A stretch of 9,653 nt of DNA from Saprospiraceae bacterium (lineage in GTDB: Bacteria > Bacteroidota > Bacteroidia > Chitinophagales > Saprospiraceae): NCBI GenBank assembly GCA_020630045.1, contig JAHDCE010000113.1, positions 1 through 9,653 of the forward strand. Reading direction: 5' to 3'. A program made the translations under genes and the position numbers. Positions within the stretch are counted from its first letter, which is position 1, and each line of letters opens with the position of its first letter. The notes beneath the pieces were generated by a model. It ran no database searches. It worked only from the letters and a program-made list of their open reading frames with translations, and was not told the origin of the DNA. Shown here piece after piece: positions 1 to 6,186 of this stretch.

Positions 1-2369
1 TCTAGAATGGCCGCCGCCCAATTTTCTATCTTTTTATTAGAAAGTGTCTTTTTCCATTTTTCTGCGCTGGTCCTGAGCGGGGCACCTTCTTCGGCGAAGC
101 CAAGTCCATATATCTGTTCAAGTATTCCTACCGCATCATCGGAAATGGTACGACGCATACCATCCGCTTCGGCCAATGGAGTCGTATCCTCCAGCATAGG
201 TACTAGGAAGACGGTCATTTCATGTGAGGGATGAAGTTTGAGGTAATTCAACAACGTGATTTGTTCTTGAACTTCCTTTGACTTGGTTATTTTTTTAAAA
301 ATCCCTTTTAATTCTTTTTCTCCCGGAGCTGCAACCAGCACCAAATTCCGCATGTCGAATCCCAAGGGATTTTGCAACAGGTAAGACAAAGCGATATCAT
401 TGGATTCCCCATCATCTCCTAGGAGATCGGTGATACTTGACCGAATGTCGTCATCGTATTCAAACCTTCCGATGTCCACTAACATTTCGGTAAATCCATC
501 TCCTTTAAAATGTTCTAATTTGGGTAAATAAAGATGGCTTACACCACCGCCTCCCATCATTTTGAACAAGGAGGCTTTTTTGAGGTATATCCTTAATTTG
601 TTTTTATTTCGAATAATATTCGGCAATTCCCTTGAATAATAGTAGTCCGCTATTTTTGAAATACTAAAGTTAAATGATTCGTTTCTGGAAAGGATAATAC
701 CCTCGGTTTCTAGCCAAGTAATCGCAGATAAATCTAATTCGGATGCTAACTTTTTTTCCAATTCCAAACGAAGGTCACGATCGAGTCGGCGATCTTTCAA
801 TTTTGTAACGGCCGCCATTTGGTGTTCGGGGATTTTTATTGACATTCCCTCTTCTTCACAGAATTGATGTAAGGAAGATAGTGCATAAAGGTATTGATAT
901 CGGAAGGAGGGCAATTGTCCGTTGGACCGCTGTAATATGGAAGCATATTTTTCGCTCAACCCTTCGATCATATAAGGAGGAAAACGGGTTAATCTTCGGT
1001 AAGAAGCAAAAGCCGTCGAATCTACTTTATTGGTTAACTTACGAAACAATCGTGAAGCCATCGCTTCGGTTTCTTCCTCCAAATCTTCGTTTACAAAATA
1101 GCCGGCAGATTCGTCGAACTCATAATCTTTGTAATGTGCGGCCCAATAAAGCGCATGGTTTTTCAACCATGTGAAATCATTAAAAACCGATTCTTCTAAA
1201 CCTTTCATGGATCCATCCGCAGCTTTTACTTTTGGTGTAATATGTACAATGGCTTTCAGAAGATCCGCCAGTTTTTCCCTAGGAAAAAAATCATCATTCC
1301 TTTTGGCGAATAATATTCCGGAAAGGTAAAATAAAAGCCGGGGGTGCCGGTTCGTTTTAATATCATATAAAAGATTGTCCAGTTCGGGCGTATCTTCTTT
1401 TACAAAGCTCAACAGCCGGCCGTAATAATCGATTTCTTCAAAGTAAAAATCAGGATTGGAAACCCATATTGAATCATAGCCGGATAAACGAATATCTTCT
1501 AAAGATTCCATTTCTTCCAAGCACACTTTGGTATTGGACAATATTTCTTTAACTGTTTTACCTTCCAATCGCTTATTCAATATCGTAGCCAAAGAGATTC
1601 TTGCCGTTTCCGGTTTTATCCCGGGATTTTTCAGGGCTTCCATGACCAGCTCCAAGGCTTCCGTATCGCGATATCCAGAAACCGCGATTAATAAAGGCTG
1701 CTTGAAAACCGGTTCACGGGCAGCCGGTATTCCTTGGGGATCGGATAACAGCTCTTGTAACACATATCTGGATTCATACATGTCGAGTCGGATGATTTTT
1801 TGAAAAACATCCTCCCAAAACATTTGGGGTTGCCCTTCGCCCGCTCCTTGAACCAGGGCGATCAATCTTTGTAATTCCGCTTGTTTTTTCCCTCTGGAAA
1901 CAAGTTGCTTTTTTTCCAATTTAAAATCGACTTCCAAGGATTCGGGTGGGGTGATATAAAACACTTCTAAAATGGGAGAATAAGTCAAACTCTCCATATT
2001 GGCAACCAAAAACTTATGAAAAGACGCACGGGTCAGCTTTTGTCCTTCGAGGTCGATTATCGTTTTATCTACCCAAAGATGTTTTTGGATGACTCCTTGT
2101 ACTTGATCTTCATAACCGGGTTCTTCTAGGATCCCCCCTAGTTCTACCAGTGCTCTTCGATTTCCGGTTTTCAAGGCTTCTTCCAGTTCACCTATCAGGA
2201 TATTGTAATTGGTGATATAAGGTTGTTGAGCTACTGCATTTTGTTCTGCCAAAGAAAAGCATAAAAGAAGTAAAAGTATCGAAACCTTCCCTCGGAACAT
2301 TCCGAGAAAAGAACGAATGGGATTTCTTTCGTATCCCTGATTGAATATGTCATTTTGGATTTTAATCAT
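1..2369 (-). CDS. Large secreted alpha-helical protein of unknown function (3' end outside window)
   Basis: I do not recognise this family. The frame is open without a stop from the ATG at 2369-2367 to the left edge, giving 789 residues and no C-terminus. Residues 24-47 form a Sec signal peptide: basic FRGK, a leucine run, then AVA before QQ as a likely signal peptidase I site, so the product is probably periplasmic or surface-exposed. The mature part is mostly leucine- and glutamate-rich amphipathic helices, some spaced like HEAT-type helical repeats (for example around residues 200-225); I see no catalytic motif. A glycine stretch MMGGGGV lies at residues 604-610. The start is supported by GGAG four bases upstream; M24 (2300) is an alternative giving a shorter signal peptide. 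It lies 57 bases downstream of the exonuclease gene on the same strand, so the two are probably co-transcribed. A scaffold or protein-interaction role is inference. Confidence 0.8.
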   Translation of the reverse strand, partial: MIKIQNDIFNQGYERNPIRSFLGMFRGKVSILLLLLCFSLAEQNAVAQQPYITNYNILIGELEEALKTGNRRALVELGGILEEPGYEDQVQGVIQKHLWVDKTIIDLEGQKLTRASFHKFLVANMESLTYSPILEVFYITPPESLEVDFKLEKKQLVSRGKKQAELQRLIALVQGAGEGQPQMFWEDVFQKIIRLDMYESRYVLQELLSDPQGIPAAREPVFKQPLLIAVSGYRDTEALELVMEALKNPGIKPETARISLATILNKRLEGKTVKEILSNTKVCLEEMESLEDIRLSGYDSIWVSNPDFYFEEIDYYGRLLSFVKEDTPELDNLLYDIKTNRHPRLLFYLSGILFAKRNDDFFPREKLADLLKAIVHITPKVKAADGSMKGLEESVFNDFTWLKNHALYWAAHYKDYEFDESAGYFVNEDLEEETEAMASRLFRKLTNKVDSTAFASYRRLTRFPPYMIEGLSEKYASILQRSNGQLPSFRYQYLYALSSLHQFCEEEGMSIKIPEHQMAAVTKLKDRRLDRDLRLELEKKLASELDLSAITWLETEGIILSRNESFNFSISKIADYYYSRELPNIIRNKNKLRIYLKKASLFKMMGGGGVSHLYLPKLEHFKGDGFTEMLVDIGRFEYDDDIRSSITDLLGDDGESNDIALSYLLQNPLGFDMRNLVLVAAPGEKELKGIFKKITKSKEVQEQITLLNYLKLHPSHEMTVFLVPMLEDTTPLAEADGMRRTISDDAVGILEQIYGLGFAEEGAPLRTSAEKWKKTLSNKKIENWAAAIL
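2291..2306. repeat. 16-bp near-perfect palindrome in the signal-peptide codons
   Basis: CTCGGAA-CA-TTCCGAG has perfect 7-base arms around a 2-base centre. It lies about 65 bases inside the large secreted-protein gene and spans its second in-frame ATG (2300). The tiny centre favours a dyad DNA site over an RNA hairpin. It may be chance within coding sequence. Confidence 0.35.
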
Positions 2370-2449
2370 CCTGCTCCAAATAACAAAAACGTCTTTTACG
2401 TGATAAGAAGCTGTTTTACAGCGACCCTAAACCGATAATGAGCAGGATG
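2367..2449 (-). promoter_or_regulatory. Long-range inverted repeat masking the ribosome-binding site and start codon of the large secreted protein
   Basis: In the minus-strand transcript, CATCCTGCTC (2449-2440, last codons of the exonuclease gene) is a perfect 10-base complement of GAGCAGGATG (2376-2367), which contains most of the GGAG site and the ATG of the downstream gene. The 63-base loop contains the exonuclease stop codon and a small hairpin GCTGT-TTT-ACAGC (2410-2422, given on the plus strand). A ribosome finishing the exonuclease gene would open the pairing, so translational coupling is the natural reading. The complementarity is seen; the function is inferred. Confidence 0.5.
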
Positions 2450-3275
2450 CCGGTTTTATGAATCGGTCTTTTGATTCATAAGATTTGACCAATTCTTTGA
2501 CCATTTGCTTCACCTGATTGGTGAATTCCATGTTCAATATCCACTTATAATACGGCTTATCTGCCGCTAAAGATGCCCCTACGGGTTTTCCATGATATTT
2601 TCCAAAATTGAAAATGATGGTTCCATCCTTATCCATTTTCAACTTTTGGGTGGGTTCGACCCATCTCATGTCGTTCACAAAATCATGAAGGGCTTTCATA
2701 TCGTTTTGAACGGGCTCCTTGATGACTTCATCATCATTTTCCCAATCGACCCCTTCATATTTATCCAACTGTCCCTTCAATACTTCTACCGTCGCTCGGA
2801 CATCCACCAATGCATCATGGGCATTCTCCATTTTTTTTCCGCAATAAAACTTGTAGGCCGCTCCTAGCGTCCGAGGTTCCATTTTGTAAAAAATACGTTG
2901 GGCATCTATAAGGTTTCTTTTAGATATATCCAATTCCATGCCTACTCTCGCAAACTCCTCCATCAACATAGGGACATCGAATCGATTTGAGTTGTATCCT
3001 CCTAGATCAGAATGACCTATGAAATCATAAATCTCTTCCGCCAAGTCGCGGAATGACGGTTTGCGGGCAACGTCTTTGGGTGTGATGCCATGAACCGCCA
3101 TCGCTTCTTCCGAAATTGGAACTCCGGGGTTAATCATCCAACATTTTTCAATGGGTTCCCCTCCTTTTTTGGAGTATTTTATCATCGCCAGTTGGACAAT
3201 CCGGTCTTTGATAATACTCAACCCGGTGGCTTCAATGTCAAAAAACACAATATCCCGTTGTAATTTGAATTCCAT
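2427..3275 (-). CDS. DnaQ-like 3'-5' exonuclease (DEDDh family) with C-terminal FGKYxGKP domain
   Basis: This is a cytosolic RNase T/DnaQ-fold exonuclease of 282 residues that would remove nucleotides from 3' ends using two metal ions. All catalytic positions are visible: exo I is FFDIEATGL (D13, E15), exo II is NRFDVPML (D100), and exo III is AHDALVD (H153, D158), the DEDDh order. After the nuclease core (residues 8-170) and a linker comes a small domain around 217-265 with FGKYHGKPV (224-232) and YYKWILN, resembling the DUF3820-like tail found on many Bacteroidota exonucleases annotated as polymerase III epsilon. Whether it proofreads for PolC/DnaE or acts in repair or RNA turnover cannot be told here; a stand-alone repair or processing role is as likely. 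The upstream sequence is A/T-rich without a clear Shine-Dalgarno site. The last codons are complementary to the ribosome-binding site of the next gene. Confidence 0.9.
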   Translation of the reverse strand: MEFKLQRDIVFFDIEATGLSIIKDRIVQLAMIKYSKKGGEPIEKCWMINPGVPISEEAMAVHGITPKDVARKPSFRDLAEEIYDFIGHSDLGGYNSNRFDVPMLMEEFARVGMELDISKRNLIDAQRIFYKMEPRTLGAAYKFYCGKKMENAHDALVDVRATVEVLKGQLDKYEGVDWENDDEVIKEPVQNDMKALHDFVNDMRWVEPTQKLKMDKDGTIIFNFGKYHGKPVGASLAADKPYYKWILNMEFTNQVKQMVKELVKSYESKDRFIKPASCSLSV

Positions 3276-3303
3276 ATTTCATTTTTTTTGAAAAAACCTG
3301 TAG

Positions 3304-3311
3304 CAAAAGTG
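3304..3311 (-). promoter_or_regulatory. Candidate -7 element for the exonuclease gene
   Basis: On the minus strand this reads CACTTTTG followed by C, one mismatch from the Bacteroidota TAnnTTTG element. It lies about 30 bases before the exonuclease start codon. No good TTTG -33 element is seen upstream of it, so it is weak. Confidence 0.3.
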
Positions 3312-3409
3312 CGAATTATTTCCATATAATTACGCCTGCTAGATACCTACCGACACATACTTTCGTCTAATACTAAGTGAATCTTTGTACCGTTTATTAC
3401 TAAAACAGA

Positions 3410-3438
3410 TTGTAAGTAACAACCAAATAATAACTTTG
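3410..3438 (+). promoter_or_regulatory. Candidate Bacteroidota promoter (TTG-N18-TAACTTTG)
   Basis: TAACTTTG (3431-3438) matches TAnnTTTG exactly, and a TTG lies 18 bases upstream (3410-3412), within the usual spacing. Transcription would start near 3445 and leave a leader of about 180 bases before the coiled-coil gene, containing the small hairpin and dyad of this intergenic region. Confidence 0.45.
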
Positions 3439-3591
3439 CGACTTGACTTATGTTCTTTTTACTTTATACTTCGTTAATTTTTTCAGCAATAGCCCTGCTA
3501 TTCCTTCAAAAATTGCCTCGTCTAAAATAAAAATTACGATTTTCAAATCGACAACTTATTTTTTGTCTGTTACTAAACGAATTCAATCTAC

Positions 3592-3599
3592 TATATTTA
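3592..3599 (+). promoter_or_regulatory. Alternative proximal -7 element for the coiled-coil operon
   Basis: TATATTTA differs from TAnnTTTG only in the last base and lies 24 bases upstream of the coiled-coil gene's ATG. The nearest TTTG (3562-3565) is 26 bases away, longer than usual, so this is a weaker candidate than the one at 3410-3438 although better placed. Confidence 0.3.
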
Positions 3600-3623
3600 C
3601 GGCAGTTTTAAATATTAATAATA

Positions 3624-4592
3624 ATGTCATCAACAAATTTAGAAAACCAAAGAAAGTTATTGATTGTAGCGGGGATTATCATCGCGTTACTTGTAGGAAC
3701 CATTATATTTTTAGTGGTCAACAAATACAATCAAACTGCTGTCATCGAGGAGCAAAAAATCGAATTGGCGGAAGCCCAAAAGCTGAATGATGAGTTGCAG
3801 GAAGAATATGATAATGCCATCGCGGAATTGGATGAAGCCCTAGCGGAAAACGAGGGCTTGCGTGATATGATCGAAGAGCAAAAATCGGCATTACTCAAGG
3901 AGAAAAATTCGATTTCCAAGCTCATCTCATCCGGTAAAGCTGACAAAAACGCTTTGGCGGAAGCACGGAAACAAATTTCTGAACTACGAGCTCAACAAGA
4001 ACAGTTCATCGCTAAAATCGATCAACTGGAAAGGGAAAACGCAGATTTGACAGCGGAAAAAACCCAACTTGAAGAAGAAAAGAAATTGGTAGAAGAAGAA
4101 GTTATTCGGGAGCGAGAAGAAAAAACAGTCGTCATTGCTGAGAAGGAAGCTATTGAAGAGGAGAAAAAGGATTTGGAAGAAATCAAAGCCGTATTAGAAG
4201 AAAAGGTAGACATTGCCTCTGTTGTAAAAGTCAGGGATGTCGGTGTAACCGGATACAAGCTTCGCTCAAGTGGGAAAATGGTCAAAAAGCGTTATGCTAA
4301 AAACATCGATGTCCTGAAAATCTGCTACTCGGCCGACGACAATCGAATCGCAGAACCCGGAACCGAAACATTTTTGGTTCGATTGATTTCGCCTTTGGGA
4401 ACAACTGTTTATGTTGAACCTTTGGGTTCGGGTACTTTCGTCAACAAAGACTTGGAAGAAGAAATCAGGTTCACCAAATCGCAAGAAGTGCCTTATGACG
4501 GTGAGTCTGTCGATAAGTGTATGAATTGGAAGCCGGATACGCCTTTTGCCAAAGGGACTTATATTGTTGAGATATTCAACAAAGGATACTAG
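3624..4592 (+). CDS. Single-pass membrane coiled-coil protein with a C-terminal globular domain
   Basis: The product has 322 residues. R10-K11 precede one hydrophobic helix (12-32), so by the positive-inside rule the N-terminus is cytosolic and the rest periplasmic. Residues about 40-195 are a long, very Glu/Lys/Ala-rich heptad coiled coil with almost no proline or glycine. Residues about 196-322 change character: shorter, beta-prone stretches rich in Gly, Val and Thr, ending in KGTYIVEIFNKGY, with two cysteines (C234, C299) that could form a disulfide outside the cytosol. I know no named family for the C-terminal part. Similarity searches tend to mislabel such proteins as SMC because of the coiled coil; there is no Walker A or ABC signature. 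It is the first gene of a likely five-gene operon, suggesting that the others depend on its promoter. A spacer or scaffold linking inner membrane to periplasm is inference. Confidence 0.85.
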   Translation: MSSTNLENQRKLLIVAGIIIALLVGTIIFLVVNKYNQTAVIEEQKIELAEAQKLNDELQEEYDNAIAELDEALAENEGLRDMIEEQKSALLKEKNSISKLISSGKADKNALAEARKQISELRAQQEQFIAKIDQLERENADLTAEKTQLEEEKKLVEEEVIREREEKTVVIAEKEAIEEEKKDLEEIKAVLEEKVDIASVVKVRDVGVTGYKLRSSGKMVKKRYAKNIDVLKICYSADDNRIAEPGTETFLVRLISPLGTTVYVEPLGSGTFVNKDLEEEIRFTKSQEVPYDGESVDKCMNWKPDTPFAKGTYIVEIFNKGY

Positions 4593-4626
4593 GCCGGAGC
4601 CGGTGACTTCACGCTCAAATAATGAT

Positions 4627-4647
4627 ATTCGATGCAGGATGTCGAAT
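4627..4647 (+). repeat. Small hairpin over the DUF1801 start codon
   Basis: ATTCGA (4627-4632) and TCGAAT (4642-4647) form a 6-bp stem with a 9-base loop. The first base of the start ATG (4632) is in the stem and the other two are in the loop. It could limit initiation, but a 6-bp stem is only modest evidence. Confidence 0.35.
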
Positions 4648-4988
4648 TTTTCATTGACAATGTAATCTCGGATAAGACAAAGCAGTTGATGTGGCTCACC
4701 CATCAACTGCTTTGTGATTCGATTCCGAGGGTGCAGGCATCTCTGAAGTGGAAAGTGCCTTTTTATTCATTAAAAAAGAACATTTGTTTCTTAAATCCAA
4801 AACCGGACTACCTCATTATCGGTTGGATACAAGGAGCGGCATTATCGAATCCGCATGGATTGTTGGTTGGTGAGCAAAAACTCATCCGACATTATATCAT
4901 CCGAGCGGAAAAGGATATCTTTAGGGAGGAGTTATCTTGGATTATCAATGAAGCGGTAATGCTCGACCCATCCAATAAAACTCGATAA
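4632..4988 (+). CDS. DUF1801 (YdhG-like) family protein
   Basis: This is a small, presumably cytosolic protein of 118 residues, normal for the family. It fits the DUF1801/YdhG fold: an N-terminal helix pair (4-30), the family hallmark SLKWKVPFYSLKKNICFLNP (37-56; KW followed by PFY), then a beta strand YLIIGWIQGA and a C-terminal helix. The fold resembles the frataxin-like arrangement known for YdhG/DUF1801 proteins, some of which have been linked to iron handling in Gram-positive bacteria; the biochemical function is unsettled and I assign none. It starts 39 bases after the coiled-coil gene and ends 8 bases before the DUF2452 gene. No Shine-Dalgarno site is evident. The coding sequence carries an unusually strong hairpin over codons 16-28. 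Confidence 0.8.
   Translation: MQDVEFFIDNVISDKTKQLMWLTHQLLCDSIPRVQASLKWKVPFYSLKKNICFLNPKPDYLIIGWIQGAALSNPHGLLVGEQKLIRHYIIRAEKDIFREELSWIINEAVMLDPSNKTR
4677..4715 (+). repeat. Perfect 15-bp inverted repeat with 9-base loop inside the DUF1801 gene
   Basis: ACAAAGCAGTTGATG (4677-4691) is perfectly complementary to CATCAACTGCTTTGT (4701-4715), separated by TGGCTCACC. The next outer and inner bases do not pair. It encodes residues T16-C28 of the first helix region and starts 45 bases after the ATG. There is no T-tract after it, so it is not a standard terminator. Confidence 0.85.
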
Positions 4989-4996
4989 ATTTTAAA

Positions 4997-5449
4997 ATGA
5001 CCACAGTGGAAGAGAAGGAAAAAGAAGAATTCATAAATCCGATTGACCCGGACAAAATTGCGGAAAACCCACATTTGTTACCCTACGCACATACGGTAGG
5101 CGGGGCGGTCATAAAACCGATTGACAAAGGTAGGGTAAAAGGCCTGGCGCTTTCCGCTATGTATGAGCAGACCAATACCCAACTGGATCAAATCAGAGAG
5201 CAGGTAGAGTTACTGGCTTTACAAGCGCAAAAAATTCACAAGCGAGTAGAGATGTCTGAAAAAATCTACTTGGCGGAAATGAATTTCAAACCCCTTATCG
5301 GACATACCTATTACCTTTATGAAAGGAAGAATGGAAAATTCGTCCTTTCTATGGTCGCACCATATGAGTGGGGACGTTCATGTCCATATTCTTACAATGC
5401 GACTGTCAAACTTTTATCTGATCACACTTGGGATATTTTAGATGAGTGA
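4997..5449 (+). CDS. DUF2452 family protein (bacterial relative of eukaryotic C1orf50)
   Basis: The product has 150 residues, with no signal peptide or membrane segment. After a charged leader of about 20 residues comes NPHLLPYAHTVGGAVIKP (24-41), then an amphipathic helical segment (about 55-90) and a C-terminal block with YYLYERKNGK (105-114), VAPYEWGRSCPY (120-131) and SDHTWDIL (141-148). This pattern is DUF2452, frequent in Bacteroidota. From memory, human C1orf50 has the same order in its C-terminal half (YYLY.R..G, then P.EWG.SCP, then W near the end), so the family spans bacteria and animals. No function is established and none is assigned. The gene begins 8 bases after the DUF1801 gene, without a Shine-Dalgarno site, and its TGA overlaps the GTG start of the next gene, implying coupled translation. 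Confidence 0.88.
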   Translation: MTTVEEKEKEEFINPIDPDKIAENPHLLPYAHTVGGAVIKPIDKGRVKGLALSAMYEQTNTQLDQIREQVELLALQAQKIHKRVEMSEKIYLAEMNFKPLIGHTYYLYERKNGKFVLSMVAPYEWGRSCPYSYNATVKLLSDHTWDILDE

Positions 5450-6168
5450 AAAGCTATAGAACCAAAAAAGAAGCGGAATCCGATCTTGGAAAATTCGGGT
5501 TTTTCCATGACAAAGCCCATGATAGTATTATAGGAGATGCTGATTACCTGTGTGGGTTTTCTTTATTTCATGAGCGTCAGTTCTTAGAAGAGTATTTCAT
5601 AAAAAACCTTGGTTATTTTACGATAAAATTCAGGCCGAAGGGTTTAGAGTTCATTTATTTCCGAGTCATGTCGGCGACCTTTAGATTGGGTTTGAAATTT
5701 TCGGAGTTATATTATGTGAAGATTGAAACTCGTTCTCAAATCCAAAACGACAAGCAAAACTCCCCGGTTTACAAAGCCACTTTGAGCGAACGGATGAATG
5801 CCAGAGTATTCCATATATTGGATTGCCTGCTTGACAATTCTCCTCCGGTAGAGGGTTCGGTTCCTCAAAATGTTTTGACCATTTGCTACTTGGACGATGA
5901 AAAGAAAGAGCGTTATTTATTGTTCTCCATCAAGGACAAATATCGTTCGAAAATCAGTAATTTATTTGAAAAACATGCTCCGCATGATTTCATTCTGCCC
6001 TATGTAGAAAACAAGGAAGATGTACTAGAAAAACCCGAGAAAAAGACACCAAAGGATAAGCCTCAATCCAGTATCGCGGATGAAATCCTAAAACTCAAGC
6101 AACTTTGTGACGAAGGAATCATCACTGAAGATGAATTCATTTTGGCAAAAAAGAAATTATTGGAATAA
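5446..6168 (+). CDS. SHOCT-domain protein with a PH-like N-terminal region
   Basis: The product has 240 residues, with no signal peptide or membrane helix. The last 32 residues, ADEILKLKQLCDEGIITEDEF onward (about 211-240), are a clear SHOCT domain, a short helical module at protein ends thought to mediate oligomerisation. Residues about 45-180 alternate beta-prone segments (GYFTIKF, GLEFIYFRV, VLTICYLDD, RYLLFSIKD) and end in a helix (YRSKISNLFEKHAP), compatible with a bacterial PH-like domain, which often pairs with SHOCT; this is inference from pattern, as I do not recognise the family. A Lys/Pro-rich linker (about 188-208) joins the two parts. The start is GTG at 5446, sharing four bases with the DUF2452 stop. 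There is no in-frame ATG until deep inside the protein, so the GTG start and translational coupling are well supported. Confidence 0.8.
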   Translation: MKSYRTKKEAESDLGKFGFFHDKAHDSIIGDADYLCGFSLFHERQFLEEYFIKNLGYFTIKFRPKGLEFIYFRVMSATFRLGLKFSELYYVKIETRSQIQNDKQNSPVYKATLSERMNARVFHILDCLLDNSPPVEGSVPQNVLTICYLDDEKKERYLLFSIKDKYRSKISNLFEKHAPHDFILPYVENKEDVLEKPEKKTPKDKPQSSIADEILKLKQLCDEGIITEDEFILAKKKLLE

Positions 6169-6186
6169 TTCCAGACCCTCAATCTT

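Larger units (their letters stand above)
3276..3623. other. Divergent intergenic region between the exonuclease and coiled-coil genes
   Basis: This A/T-rich stretch of 348 bases has no convincing gene. An open frame from 3443 runs into the next gene out of frame and has no protein-like features. It holds candidate promoters for both directions, a small hairpin AATAGC-CCT-GCTATT (3488-3502) and a short dyad CGATTT-TC-AAATCG (3537-3550). A small RNA or leader could hide here, but nothing demonstrates one. Confidence 0.6.

Noticed and set aside
7..234. Plus-strand open frame of 75 codons
   Set aside because: It lies antisense to the long minus-strand gene, whose frame is open and protein-like throughout; composition is serine-rich, as expected of a shadow.
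839..1803. Plus-strand open frames at 839-1174 and 1528-1803
   Set aside because: Both are antisense to the large secreted-protein gene and show no domain or start signal.
3537..3550. Dyad CGATTT-TC-AAATCG as an operator
   Set aside because: Six-base A/T-rich arms are expected by chance in such sequence; mentioned only within the intergenic entry.
3443..3790. Plus-strand open frame of 115 codons in the intergenic region
   Set aside because: It overlaps the coiled-coil gene out of frame; composition is Ile/Asn/Ser/Lys-rich without protein-like pattern.
3624..4592. SMC/chromosome-segregation assignment for the coiled-coil protein
   Set aside because: There is no Walker A, Walker B or ABC signature, and an N-terminal membrane helix is present; the likeness is coiled-coil composition only.
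4266..4706. Minus-strand open frame of 146 codons
   Set aside because: It is antisense to the coiled-coil C-terminal domain and the DUF1801 start, both of which look genuinely coding.
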